This document shows, in pieces, positions 8,684 through 17,328 of a stretch of DNA of 64,000 nt. The notes under the pieces are model-generated. The model saw only the letters and a list, made by a program, of their open reading frames with translations. It was not told the DNA's origin and did no database searches. Made by a program: the position numbers and the translations under genes. Source of the DNA: Streptomyces sp. AC555_RSS877 (lineage in GTDB: Bacteria > Actinomycetota > Actinomycetes > Streptomycetales > Streptomycetaceae); the NCBI RefSeq assembly GCF_019049245.1, contig NZ_JAGMUK010000038.1, positions 1-64,000 of the forward strand, in the 5' to 3' direction. Numbering within the stretch: position 1 is the stretch's first letter; every line of letters starts with the position of its first letter.

Positions 8684-9532
8684 TCAGCGGCTGATCGGAT
8701 TGCGCATCGTACCGACCCCCGCGACCTGGGTCGTCAGCGTCATCCCGGGCTCCAGGTAGAGCCTCGGCGTGCGCCGCACCCCGCAGCCGGCCGGGGTGCC
8801 GGTGAAGACCAGGTCGCCCGGCTCCAGGGTCACGTACCGCGACAGCCAGGAGACCAGTTCGGGGACGCTGAAGATCAGGTCGGAGGTACGGCCGCGCTGG
8901 ACCTCCAGGTCGTCGACCCAGCCCACGACCTCGATGTCGTCCGGGTCGTCGAACTCGTCGACGGTCGACATCAGCGGCCCGCACGGACTGAACGTGTCGT
9001 AGGACTTGGCGAAGGTGAACTGGTTCAGCGGCTTGCGCCACTGCTCCTTGCGGTCGGTGACGTCCTGCCCGGCGGCCACGCCCGCGATGTTCTGCCAGAC
9101 GTCCGCCGGTTCCACCGTGCGCAGCGTCCGCCCGATCACCACCACGACCTCGGCCTCGAAGTCGACCTTGTCGATGCCCACAGGCACCACGACTGGGGCG
9201 TACGGGCCAGTCAGCGAACTGGTGAACTTGGCGAAGATGCCGGGCTCTTCGGGGATCGGCATGCCCGACTCCTCGGCGTGGCCCCGGTAGTTGAGCGCCA
9301 CGCCGAGGATCTTCCCGGCGCGCGGTGAGACCGGACCGAGCTGCTTCTCGTCGTAGGCGAGCAGATCGGCGTCGGCCGCCGCTTCCGCGAGGCGGCGCAG
9401 TTCGGCATGGTTGGCCAGGTCGTACAGCACGGCGGGGTCAGGGCCGAGCGCTCCGTTGCTGGCCTTCTCCACGTCGAGGGCGCGGTCGCCGACGATGACG
9501 GTGGCGCGGCCGGCGAGGTTGGCAAGCTGCAT
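8684..9532 (-). CDS. Fumarylacetoacetate hydrolase-fold (FAH) family enzyme
   Basis: A 282-residue FAH-superfamily protein. The catalytic domain starts near residue 70 with KILGVALNYRGHAEESG, has the metal-binding pattern KVDFEAEVVVVIGR with E/D ligands, and ends with DLVFTGTPAGCGVRRTP, the usual loop of this family. Members hydrolyse or hydrate ring-cleavage products (fumarylpyruvate, 2-oxo-pent-4-enoate, oxaloacetate-like acids). Next to an extradiol dioxygenase, hydrolysis or hydration of a meta-cleavage product is the natural inference. The ATG is preceded by AGGAG. It lies 33 bases after the CMD-family gene in the same short operon. Confidence 0.85.
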   Translation of the reverse strand: MQLANLAGRATVIVGDRALDVEKASNGALGPDPAVLYDLANHAELRRLAEAAADADLLAYDEKQLGPVSPRAGKILGVALNYRGHAEESGMPIPEEPGIFAKFTSSLTGPYAPVVVPVGIDKVDFEAEVVVVIGRTLRTVEPADVWQNIAGVAAGQDVTDRKEQWRKPLNQFTFAKSYDTFSPCGPLMSTVDEFDDPDDIEVVGWVDDLEVQRGRTSDLIFSVPELVSWLSRYVTLEPGDLVFTGTPAGCGVRRTPRLYLEPGMTLTTQVAGVGTMRNPISR

Positions 9533-9565
9533 GGTCTCTTCTCCTGGGACGGTTGGGGCGGGTAG

Positions 9566-10150
9566 TCAGGACGCCGTTGGCGCGGGCAGCGGGAATTCCT
9601 CGCGCAGCGCGGCGATGTCCGGCTCGGGCTGGATACGAAAGACGTTGATCGCCATGGCCACGGTCTGGTACTGGCCGACCGTGTAGACGAGATCGATGAG
9701 CTGCTCGGTGGTGAGGTGCTCGCGCAGCCCCTGCCACTCCGCGTCGTCCAGATCGGCTGCCCTGAACAACTGATCGGTCGCCGCGAGCAGGGCGCGCTCG
9801 GTACCGCCGAATCCGGGGTCGCCGGGCCGGCCGAGGGCGCGGATCTCGTCGTCGGACACCCCGGCGCGGCGGGCGATTCGGACGTGCTGCAACCACTCGT
9901 ACTCGGCCTGGGCGAGCCAGGCGATCCGCAGGATCACCAGCTCGCGGGACCTCGCGGGCAGGGTGTTCTTGCCCAGGACGTGGTTGCCGAAGACCAGGAA
10001 GCGGCGCAGCGCGTCCGGGTGGGCGGCCAGGGTCGCCCAGATGGCGTAGATGTCGCCGTCGCCGTTGCGGTACGGCCGCAGAGCTTCCAGCGCCTTGTCC
10101 GGTATGTGCTTCTCCTCGACCGGAGGCAGACGCGGCTCAGTTGGAGGCAT
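9566..10150 (-). CDS. Carboxymuconolactone decarboxylase-family protein
   Basis: A 194-residue all-alpha protein of the CMD/AhpD superfamily. The core stretch SRELVILRIAWLAQAEYEW followed by QHVRIARRAGVSDDEIRAL is typical; the CxxC of AhpD peroxidases is absent, so it is of the decarboxylase-like class. Similar proteins sit in many aromatic and lactone degradation clusters, often with unproven chemistry. ATG 10150 was chosen because upstream codons run into the AT-richer divergent promoter region; GAAGGG precedes it. It is the first gene of a leftward operon with the FAH enzyme and MarR, and diverges from the dioxygenase. Confidence 0.8.
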   Translation of the reverse strand: MPPTEPRLPPVEEKHIPDKALEALRPYRNGDGDIYAIWATLAAHPDALRRFLVFGNHVLGKNTLPARSRELVILRIAWLAQAEYEWLQHVRIARRAGVSDDEIRALGRPGDPGFGGTERALLAATDQLFRAADLDDAEWQGLREHLTTEQLIDLVYTVGQYQTVAMAINVFRIQPEPDIAALREEFPLPAPTAS

Positions 10151-10349
10151 GACATGGCCCTTCACGAGTGACCGGCTTTGGTTCACGCCGCAGACCATAA
10201 GTAGATAGAACACTGATAGTCAACAGGTTTACAATCCTGGCCGTTACCTGTATGACTTCTGACAGTAAGAACTCGAACGATTACCTGGTCGGCAGTCACG
10301 GACCGTCCCGCGCCCCGAGCAGGCCACACAACGACCATGGGAGGTCTCG
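10151..10349. promoter_or_regulatory. Divergent promoter region of the ring-cleavage genes
   Basis: These 199 bases between the leftward CMD gene and the rightward dioxygenase are markedly AT-richer than the surroundings around 10195-10290, as expected for two divergent promoters. A partial dyad, TTACCTGT (10244-10251) with ACAGTAA (10262-10268), is visible and could bind the nearby MarR protein. No experiment supports this; it is read from sequence alone. Confidence 0.45.
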
Positions 10350-11249
10350 GTGAGTATTCGCAGCCTGGGTTACCTCGGCATCGGCGCCCCTGACCCCGAC
10401 GGCTGGGTCGCCTACGCCAACGACGTCATAGGCACCATGCCCGTCGGCCCACCGGGCTCCCCGCAGGAGCGGAAGCTGCGGCTGGACGAGCATCCGTACC
10501 GGTTCAGCGTCGAGAGCGCCGAGTCGGGAGGCGTCACCCGGATCGGCTGGGAGGTGGGCGACGGGCGTGGCCTGGAGCAGATGGCACTGCGGCTGCGCGC
10601 CCACGGGGTGGAGGTGTACGAGGGCTCCCCCGAGGAGTGCGCCGACCGGCAGGTCGACCGCATGGTGTGGTTCGACGGACCGTGCGCGGTGCGCACCGAA
10701 CTGTTCACCGGCCGGCACCTGTCGCCCGCGCCCTTCGTCTCGCCGCTCGGCGTGATGTTCATGACCGGGGACCAGGGGATGGGGCACGTGGTCCTGAAGT
10801 CGCCCCGCGCACTGGAGGCGGTCGACTTCTACCGGGACGTCATGGGCTTCCGGCTCAGCGACGTGACCCACCTGCCGCTGGGCGGGACGTTCTACTTCAT
10901 GGGCTGCAATCCCCGCCACCACAGCATCGCCTTCGTCGAGTCGCGCAAGCGCGAAGGCACGCACCACATCCTGTGCGAGGTCTCGGACATGGACGCCGTC
11001 GGCCGCGCCCACGACCGGGCCCGCGCGCACAAGGTCCCGCTCATGGCGACGCTGGGCAGGCATTCCAACGACTGGATGTTCTCCTTCTACATGCGCTCCC
11101 CGGCCGGCTTCGGCATCGAAGTGGGCGCCGAGGGACGGCGGGTGGACGACGCGACCTGGGTGAGCCGCGTCTACACCTCGGACATCTGGGGCCATCACCC
11201 GGTCAACAACGGCGACGACGCGTACGCGGGAACGGAAGGGACGGCCTGA
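10350..11249 (+). CDS. Type I extradiol dioxygenase (VOC superfamily)
   Basis: A 299-residue two-module vicinal-oxygen-chelate protein like 2,3-dihydroxybiphenyl 1,2-dioxygenase. In the C-terminal catalytic module the Fe(II) ligands appear as His in GMGHVVL, His in RHSNDWMFSFYM and Glu in AGFGIEVG; the helper His and Tyr regions (FVES, HHILCEV) are also present. It should cleave a catechol-type ring next to the hydroxyls. Translation starts at a GTG with GGGAGG seven bases upstream. Its stop overlaps the next ATG (TGATG), coupling it to the aldehyde dehydrogenase. The ring substrate is not known. Confidence 0.88.
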   Translation: MSIRSLGYLGIGAPDPDGWVAYANDVIGTMPVGPPGSPQERKLRLDEHPYRFSVESAESGGVTRIGWEVGDGRGLEQMALRLRAHGVEVYEGSPEECADRQVDRMVWFDGPCAVRTELFTGRHLSPAPFVSPLGVMFMTGDQGMGHVVLKSPRALEAVDFYRDVMGFRLSDVTHLPLGGTFYFMGCNPRHHSIAFVESRKREGTHHILCEVSDMDAVGRAHDRARAHKVPLMATLGRHSNDWMFSFYMRSPAGFGIEVGAEGRRVDDATWVSRVYTSDIWGHHPVNNGDDAYAGTEGTA

Positions 11250-12823
11250 TGAGACTGCTGCCGAGCTATGTACAGGACCGGTGGTACACGCCGACCGGAG
11301 ACGGCACACCTGTGTACGACGCGGTCACCGGCGAGGAGATCGCCCGGGCCTCGTCCTCGGGTATCGACATGGCGGGGGCGCTGCACCACGCGCGCACCGT
11401 CGGCGGGCCGGCCCTGCGCTCGCTCACCTTCCACCAGCGCGCCACACTGCTCGCGGACCTCGCCACCCACCTGCGCGGACACCGCGAGGAGCTGTACGCG
11501 CTCTCCGCCCGGACGGGCGCGACGCTGTACGACTCGAAGTTCGACATCGACGGTGGCATCAGGGTGCTACGCCACTACGCCGACCTGGGTCTGCGTGAAC
11601 TGCCCGGCGGCGACGAGCGCCTGGTCTACGCGGAAGGTCCTCAGGAGTCCCTGAGCCGGGACGGCAGTTTCCTCGGCGGACACGTCTGCACTCCGCTGCG
11701 GGGCGCGACGGTACAGATCAACGCGTACAACTTCCCGGTGTGGGCCCCACTGGAGAAGCTGGCCCCGGCCGTGCTGGCGGGCGTGCCCAGCCTGATCAAG
11801 CCCGCCACCCCGACCTGCGTGCTGACCGGTCGGCTGGTCGAGCTGATCCTGGAGTCCGGGCTGCTGCCGCCCGGCAGCCTTCAGTACGTCTGCGGCAGCG
11901 CCGGGGACCTGCTCGACCACCTCACCGAACAGGACCTGGTGTCGTTCACCGGCTCGGCGGCCACGGCCGAACGACTGCGCACCCACCCGGTGGTCGTACG
12001 ACAGGCGGTGCGCTTCAACGCCGAAGCCGACTCGGTGAACTGCTCGGTGCTCGGCCCGGACGCCACCCCCGGCACTGCCGAATTCGACCTGTACGTCGAA
12101 CAGTTGGTCACCGAGATGACCGTGAAGGCGGGGCAGAAGTGCACCGCCATCCGCCGGGCGTTCGTGCCCGCCGACCTGATGGACGCGGTCGGTGAGGCGG
12201 CCGCCGCCCGGCTGGCGAAGGTCGTCGTGGGGGCGCCGTCCGACCCCTCGGTGCACATGGGCGCCCTGGCCGGGCTCGCGCAACGCGACGAGGTACGCCG
12301 CTGTGTGAAGACGCTCCTCGACTCCGCGCGCCTCGTCTTCGGACACCCCGACCAGGTGGAGGTCCGGGGCGCCGACGCCGAACGGGGCGCGTTCCTCTCC
12401 CCGTTGCTGCTGCGCTGCGACGACCCCGGCGCCTCCGCACCGCACGAGGTGGAGGCCTTCGGCCCGGTCAGCACGCTCATCCCCTACACGTCGCCGAAGC
12501 ACGTGGCCTTCCTGGCCTCCCTGGGCCGAGGCAGCCTCGCGGGGTCCGTCGTCACCGGCGACCCGACCTTCGCCCGCGAGGTGGTGTTGGGAGTCGCGCC
12601 CTGGCACGGCAGGCTCCTGGTCCTCGACACCGAGTCCGCCCGGGCGTCCACCGGGCACGGCTCCCCGCTGCCCGGCCTGATCCACGGTGGCCCCGGACGG
12701 GCCGGCGGCGGCGAGGAGATGGGCGGCATCCGCGGCGTCCTGCACCACATGCAGCGCACCGCGGTCCAGGGCAGCCCGCGCATGCTGGCGGCGCTCGGCG
12801 GCCGCCCGCCCGAGGGACGGTGA
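11249..12823 (+). CDS. PaaZ/BoxD-like aldehyde dehydrogenase without a MaoC domain
   Basis: A 524-residue aldehyde dehydrogenase of the PaaZ N-terminal-domain / BoxD type, which oxidises semialdehydes made after ring opening. Motifs include INAYNFPVWAPLEKLAPAVLAG, the glycine motif FTGSAATAERL, catalytic Glu in FNAEADSVN and catalytic Cys in KAGQKCTAIRR, and the C-terminal GGPGRAGGGEEMGGIRGV. PaaZ proper is about 680 residues because of a fused hydratase domain; this protein stops before it, as BoxD does. It is translationally coupled to the dioxygenase, so it probably oxidises the semialdehyde produced from the cleaved ring. A strong hairpin follows the stop. Confidence 0.87.
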   Translation: MRLLPSYVQDRWYTPTGDGTPVYDAVTGEEIARASSSGIDMAGALHHARTVGGPALRSLTFHQRATLLADLATHLRGHREELYALSARTGATLYDSKFDIDGGIRVLRHYADLGLRELPGGDERLVYAEGPQESLSRDGSFLGGHVCTPLRGATVQINAYNFPVWAPLEKLAPAVLAGVPSLIKPATPTCVLTGRLVELILESGLLPPGSLQYVCGSAGDLLDHLTEQDLVSFTGSAATAERLRTHPVVVRQAVRFNAEADSVNCSVLGPDATPGTAEFDLYVEQLVTEMTVKAGQKCTAIRRAFVPADLMDAVGEAAAARLAKVVVGAPSDPSVHMGALAGLAQRDEVRRCVKTLLDSARLVFGHPDQVEVRGADAERGAFLSPLLLRCDDPGASAPHEVEAFGPVSTLIPYTSPKHVAFLASLGRGSLAGSVVTGDPTFAREVVLGVAPWHGRLLVLDTESARASTGHGSPLPGLIHGGPGRAGGGEEMGGIRGVLHHMQRTAVQGSPRMLAALGGRPPEGR

Positions 12824-12850
12824 CGCGCGGGAACGCCCACCCCTGAAACC

Positions 12851-12882
12851 CCGCGGGAGGCCTCTACCCCTGCCTCCCGCGG
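12851..12882 (+). terminator. Hairpin terminator after the aldehyde dehydrogenase
   Basis: A perfect 11-bp stem, CCGCGGGAGGC (12851-12861) with GCCTCCCGCGG (12872-12882), and a 10-base loop lie 28 bases past the stop. The regulator at 13.0 kb is convergent, so the hairpin may end transcription from both sides. Confidence 0.7.
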
Positions 12883-12999
12883 ACAGGCGGCCGGGCCGGC
12901 GCCACGACGGGATGTCCCCTCGCCGCACACCTGCGGACATCCCGGCCGGCCCGGCCGCCGTGCGGCCCCGGCAGACGGCGACCGGCACCGTCCCTCGTC

Positions 13000-15261
13000 T
13001 CAGGACCGCTCCTGCCCCGCGGGTTCCAGATCCTGCTCGGCCCACAGGCATTTGCCCTCCTCCAGGTAGCGGGCACCCCAGCGGCGGCAGAGCGCGGCAA
13101 CCAGATACAGCCCCCGTCCTCCCTCGTCCGTGTACGTGGCGCGCCGGATGCGCGGGGTCGTCAGACTGCCGTCGTACACCTCGCAGATGAGCGACCGGCT
13201 GCGGAGCAGGCGAAGCCGTAGGGGTCCTTTGGCGTGCCGGATCGCGTTGCCGACCAGCTCGCTCACGACGATTTCGGTGGTGGCCTCGAGATCGCCCAGG
13301 CCCCAGACGGCCAGTTGGTGGCGGACATACTCGCGGGCCTCGGCCGCGGCCCGGGGATCCTCGGCGAGGGGCCACGAGGCGACGTCGGTGGCCGCGGTCG
13401 CGCGTGTGTGGGCGATGAGCAGTGCGGCGTCGTCGTCCCTCCGCGCTTCGTCAGGCAGCAGGGTCGAGGTGATCATGTCGCAGAGCGTGTCGATCCGTTC
13501 GCGTCCGCCGGGCCGCCGTTCCTGCGGGAAGACGGGAATCTCGGCGACGGCGGAGACGGCCGTCCGCGTCAGGCGTGCGATGCCCTCGTCGATGTCCTCG
13601 CCGGCGGGCCGGATGAGCCCGTCCGTGAAGAACACGAGCAGGCATTCCTCCGGCAGGCGCACCTCCCGGGTCTCGAACGGCGGTTCCGCCGCGCCCAGTG
13701 GCGGGTTGGCCGGAATGTCGGGCACCTGCGGCGTCCCGTCGGGGCCGACGACGAGGGGCGGAGGATGGCCGGCCCGGCAGAAGGTGCAGATCCGGCTGAC
13801 CGGATCGAACACGGCGTACAGGCATGTGGCGCAGTAGTCGTCGCCGAGATCCACGACGATGTCGTTGAGTTGAGTGAGTATCTCCTCCGGCGGGAGTTCG
13901 AGGCCGGCGAGAGTGTGGACCGCCGTGCGGAGCCGCCCCATGGTGGCTGCTTCCGTGATGCCGTGGCCCATGACGTCACCGACGACCAGAGCGACCCGGT
14001 CCGCGGACAGGGGTATCAGGTCGTACCAGTCACCGCCCACGGACGCGCCCCTGCCCGCCGTCAGGTAGCGGGCAGCAGCGGTGACCGCGGGCAGGGACGG
14101 CAGCGATCTGGGCAGGAGCCCGCGCTGGAGTGACTGTGCGCGACTGTGCTCCGCGTCGTACAGGCGGGCTCGGTCCAGGGCCTGGGCGACCAGACCGCTG
14201 AGCGCAGTCAGCAATGTGCGGTCCCCCTCGCTGAAGCCACGTGGCTCGGAGAAGGAGATGACACAGGTGCCGATGGGCTGCCCCGACGCGACGAGAGGGA
14301 GGAACGCCCAGGCCTCCTTGCCCGAGGAGGACGTCATGTAGCTCAGGTCCGGATAGAGCCGTACGAACTGGGGCTCAGACTCCACGAAGACCGGGGCGCG
14401 TCGGCGGAGTACGTCGGTGACCGTCGTGTTCGATTCCAGGGAAATGCCGTCGAGATGGCGGTCCAGGAAGTCCTGTGCGTATCCGACGGACCCGACGACG
14501 TGCAGTCGGCGGCCCTCGATCGCCTCGATGACGAGCCCGTCGGCCCCGAACGGCGGCAGCACGTGGTCGGCGGTCGCACGGACGACATCCTTGGCCGTGA
14601 GCGCTTCGGCGAGAGCCGAGGTCAGGTCCCCCATACGGGCGGTGCGCTCGCCCGCGGTCCGTTCCGCGGCCGAGAGCGAGGGCGCTTGTGCCGGATCGCC
14701 GACGACCGTGGCAGGGCGAGTCGCTCGCTCGGCCGCAGCCGGTTCCTGAGGGCGCGAGATGTCGGAGAACCGCCCAACCCGCTGCGCGGCCCAGGCCGCC
14801 ATGGCGTTGAGGAAGGAACGCTGAGCGGCGTCCGGCTCGCCGGCCTCCGCCGTGAACAGCGAGAGCGCGCCCAGCGGCCCGTCACCCCCCGGAAGCGGAA
14901 CAGCGATCATGCCGGTGGCCCCGATACCGGCGCGATCGCCTTCGGCCCAGCGAGTCTCCGCATCGTGTACAGCACGCGCCGGAGGCAGGTCGTCACCCTC
15001 CGGAAGGCTTACCCAGGCATGTGTGATCGTGTCGGGCAGCCCGCTGGCCGTGACGAGGCGGAGCTCGTCGGAGCCGGCGACCTCACGGCGTAGGTGCACG
15101 AACCCGCCGAGCGCCCCCAGGGCGGCCGTCGCCTGCTGCAACGCCAGCCGCATCACCTCGGGTTCGGGCAGATCGTCCCCTTGCGCCTCCAGCAGCCGCA
15201 GTCTCGCCGCCCCCGGAGTCACGGGGGCGCTGACGTCCTCGTGCTCTGCGCGCTCTGCCAT
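13000..15261 (-). CDS. GAF-GAF-SpoIIE phosphatase-HATPase signalling protein
   Basis: A 753-residue cytoplasmic regulator typical of streptomycetes. Two GAF-like sensory domains occupy roughly residues 30-165 and 205-370. A PP2C/SpoIIE phosphatase follows at about 385-590 with the metal motifs GGDWYDLIPL, VVGDVMGHG and FTDGLIRP. A C-terminal HATPase anti-sigma-kinase domain (about 615-745) shows SELVGNAIRHA and DEGGRGLYLV. Such proteins set the phosphorylation state of anti-anti-sigma factors. No transmembrane segment or PAS domain is evident. The start ATG has only GGCAGGCGG as a modest ribosome site. No sigma or anti-anti-sigma gene is next to it, so the partner is unknown. Confidence 0.88.
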   Translation of the reverse strand: MAERAEHEDVSAPVTPGAARLRLLEAQGDDLPEPEVMRLALQQATAALGALGGFVHLRREVAGSDELRLVTASGLPDTITHAWVSLPEGDDLPPARAVHDAETRWAEGDRAGIGATGMIAVPLPGGDGPLGALSLFTAEAGEPDAAQRSFLNAMAAWAAQRVGRFSDISRPQEPAAAERATRPATVVGDPAQAPSLSAAERTAGERTARMGDLTSALAEALTAKDVVRATADHVLPPFGADGLVIEAIEGRRLHVVGSVGYAQDFLDRHLDGISLESNTTVTDVLRRRAPVFVESEPQFVRLYPDLSYMTSSSGKEAWAFLPLVASGQPIGTCVISFSEPRGFSEGDRTLLTALSGLVAQALDRARLYDAEHSRAQSLQRGLLPRSLPSLPAVTAAARYLTAGRGASVGGDWYDLIPLSADRVALVVGDVMGHGITEAATMGRLRTAVHTLAGLELPPEEILTQLNDIVVDLGDDYCATCLYAVFDPVSRICTFCRAGHPPPLVVGPDGTPQVPDIPANPPLGAAEPPFETREVRLPEECLLVFFTDGLIRPAGEDIDEGIARLTRTAVSAVAEIPVFPQERRPGGRERIDTLCDMITSTLLPDEARRDDDAALLIAHTRATAATDVASWPLAEDPRAAAEAREYVRHQLAVWGLGDLEATTEIVVSELVGNAIRHAKGPLRLRLLRSRSLICEVYDGSLTTPRIRRATYTDEGGRGLYLVAALCRRWGARYLEEGKCLWAEQDLEPAGQERS

Positions 15262-15477
15262 CGCACCGCCTGCCCACGACCGGGTCCGCTGTCGGCGCCG
15301 GCGCGGAGGAGCCGCAGGGGTGACGTTCGGCGACGCGACTGGACGACGGTTCTGCCCGACTGGCCCACTTCGGGGTCGTCACGAACCGGAGCCGTCACCC
15401 GATCATAGTCCAAATGGTAAATATCGGTGCGAAAGCGTCTTGAGCTGGATAAGGCGACAGTCGTCCACGCAGCAGAC

Positions 15478-16725
15478 TCACTCGCGCGCTCCTCGCCACG
15501 GGCGCACCAGGAACACCAGACACAGAGCGGCACAGAGGAGCGCCCCCAGCATGGTGACCGCCATCGGCAGAGCGCTGGCGGTGCCGAACGCGCCGACCAG
15601 GGGTGAGGCGAGCGCGCCGAACAGGAACTGCGTCCCGCCGAGCAGGGCGGACGCGGCACCGGACGCCTCACGTCCGAGCGACTGCCCCATACTCATCGTG
15701 GCCGGGAAGATGCCACCGATCCCGAAGGCGGCGAAGAACAGGGTCACCCAGGTGCCGACCAGGCCGCCGCCGACCGTGACGAGGAGGAGCACCTGGACCA
15801 GTACAGCGGCCGAGGCGATCACGACCGAGGCGGTCAGGAGCGCGCCCTGTCCCAGACGCCGCGCCAGTACGCCGAAGACCGCACCGGCGAGCAGCATGCC
15901 GCAGGCGTTCGTCGCGAAGATCAGGCTGTACAGCCCCGCCGAGGTGCCGTACACCTCCTGGAAGACGAAGCTGGAGCCGGCGATGCACGCGAAGAGCGCG
16001 GCGCCGGCGAATCCCAGTGTGAGCGCGTAGCCCAGGAACGCGCGGCGCCCGAGCAACCGGCCCATGGCGCGGAAGGCGCCGGCCACGCCGCCCTGATGGC
16101 GCCGCTCCGGCGGGAGCGACTCCGGAACCCCGCGGAGGACGGCGAGGAAGAGGAGCACCCCGAAGAGCGCGAGAGCGCCGAAGACGGCCCGCCAGCTTCC
16201 GGCCGACAGGATGCCTCCGCCCATCACCGGCGCCACGACGGGGGCGGCGCCCAGCACCATCGTCAGCAGGGAGAAGTAGCGGGGCAGTGCGGGGCCCTGG
16301 AACCGGTCAGTGAGTATGGCCCTCGCCAGCACCATGCCCGCGGCCCCGGCGACGCCCTGAAGGAAGCGGGTTGCGGTCAGCACCTCGACCGTGGGCGCGG
16401 CGGCGCAGGCCACGGACAGCACGGCGAACAGCGCGGTTCCGGGAAGCAGGAGACGGCGGCGGCCGAGGCGGTCACTCAGCGGGCCGATGACCAACTGGCC
16501 GATGACCAGACCGGCCAGGAACGAGGTCATGGACAGCTGCACGGCCGAGTCGCTCGCGCGCAGCGCGCGACCCATCTCCGGAAAGCCGGGGACGTACATG
16601 TCGGTGGCGAGCGGGGCCACCGCGGTCAGTGCGCCCAGCAGCGCAATCAGCAGGCCGGTCCGCTTGGCCGGCGCCATGAGGGTCGGCGCCTGGGACGCCG
16701 ATCCGGAAATCCTGGTGGTTACCAT
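15478..16725 (-). CDS. Bcr/CflA-family multidrug exporter (MFS)
   Basis: A 415-residue, 12-helix MFS exporter. The Bcr/CflA hallmarks are ATDMYVPGFPEM in helix 1 and GPLSDRLGRRRLLLPG in the first cytoplasmic loop, followed by LQGVAGAAGMVLARAIL. It should pump drugs outward using the proton gradient. There is no ribosome site before ATG 16725, while a fair -35/-10 pair ends eight bases before the ATG, so the mRNA may be leaderless; an internal ATG at the MAPAKRT residues is an alternative. It diverges from a MarR gene with only 50 bases between the start codons, which suggests MarR control. Confidence 0.85.
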   Translation of the reverse strand: MVTTRISGSASQAPTLMAPAKRTGLLIALLGALTAVAPLATDMYVPGFPEMGRALRASDSAVQLSMTSFLAGLVIGQLVIGPLSDRLGRRRLLLPGTALFAVLSVACAAAPTVEVLTATRFLQGVAGAAGMVLARAILTDRFQGPALPRYFSLLTMVLGAAPVVAPVMGGGILSAGSWRAVFGALALFGVLLFLAVLRGVPESLPPERRHQGGVAGAFRAMGRLLGRRAFLGYALTLGFAGAALFACIAGSSFVFQEVYGTSAGLYSLIFATNACGMLLAGAVFGVLARRLGQGALLTASVVIASAAVLVQVLLLVTVGGGLVGTWVTLFFAAFGIGGIFPATMSMGQSLGREASGAASALLGGTQFLFGALASPLVGAFGTASALPMAVTMLGALLCAALCLVFLVRPWRGARE

Positions 16726-16775
16726 GAATCGATACAGTAAAGCATTTGTCTACCAGTTAACAATTGGCGGAAACA
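16726..16775. promoter_or_regulatory. Overlapping divergent promoters of Bcr/CflA exporter and MarR
   Basis: The 50 bases between the two starts are AT-rich. Reading leftward, TTGTTA (16763-16758), an 18-base spacer and TACTGT (16739-16734) form a plausible sigma-70-type promoter whose transcript would begin at about the exporter's ATG. An imperfect dyad around CCAGTTAACAATTGG (16753-16767) overlaps the -35 box and is the obvious candidate MarR operator. Confidence 0.5.
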
Positions 16776-17282
16776 ATGACTTCCCCCTCAGCTCCCGTCG
16801 ACTTCCGCGCGACGTGGACCGCCGCACGCCCTGATCTCGACACCTCCCCCATGGACGTCGTGGGCCCCATCAAGCGCATCGAGGCCATGCTGACCACTGC
16901 CCTGGAGCCGCTGTACGAGGGCGCCCCGCTGACCGCACCCGAGCTCGACGCCCTCGTACAACTACGGCACGCCCAGAGCCCGGTGATCGCCCGTCGGCTG
17001 GCCGAATCCCTGGGGTGCTCCCGCGCGGCCGTCAGCAAGACGCTGGCCAAGCTGGAGAGGCGCGGCTTCGTCGAGCGCCGGCCGAGCCCCGCCGACCGGC
17101 GCGCCGCCCTGGTCACCGTCACACCGGCGGGATGCGAGGCGATCGACACGATGTTCCCTCTGCAGTTGGCGGCGGAGTCCGAGTTGCTCGACAGTCTCGG
17201 CGCGGAGCGCGAGCGGGTGGTGGATGCGCTGAACCTGCTGGAGAAGGTCCTCCAGCAACGGGTGGCGAGGCAGCGGGCCTGA
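16776..17282 (+). CDS. MarR-family transcriptional regulator
   Basis: A 168-residue winged-helix regulator. The HTH region reads VIARRLAESLGCSRAAVSKT and the wing region KLERRGFVERRPSPADRRA, both classic MarR. The ATG at 16776 is preceded by GGCGGA; an in-frame TTG four codons earlier is possible. It is divergent from the Bcr/CflA exporter and probably represses it and itself, being released by a drug-like ligand. It is convergent with the siderophore-binding protein gene. Confidence 0.85.
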   Translation: MTSPSAPVDFRATWTAARPDLDTSPMDVVGPIKRIEAMLTTALEPLYEGAPLTAPELDALVQLRHAQSPVIARRLAESLGCSRAAVSKTLAKLERRGFVERRPSPADRRAALVTVTPAGCEAIDTMFPLQLAAESELLDSLGAERERVVDALNLLEKVLQQRVARQRA

Positions 17283-17328
17283 CGTCCACGGCCGGCTCAC
17301 CCGCCTGCGCGGTACGCCCGCACTGGCG

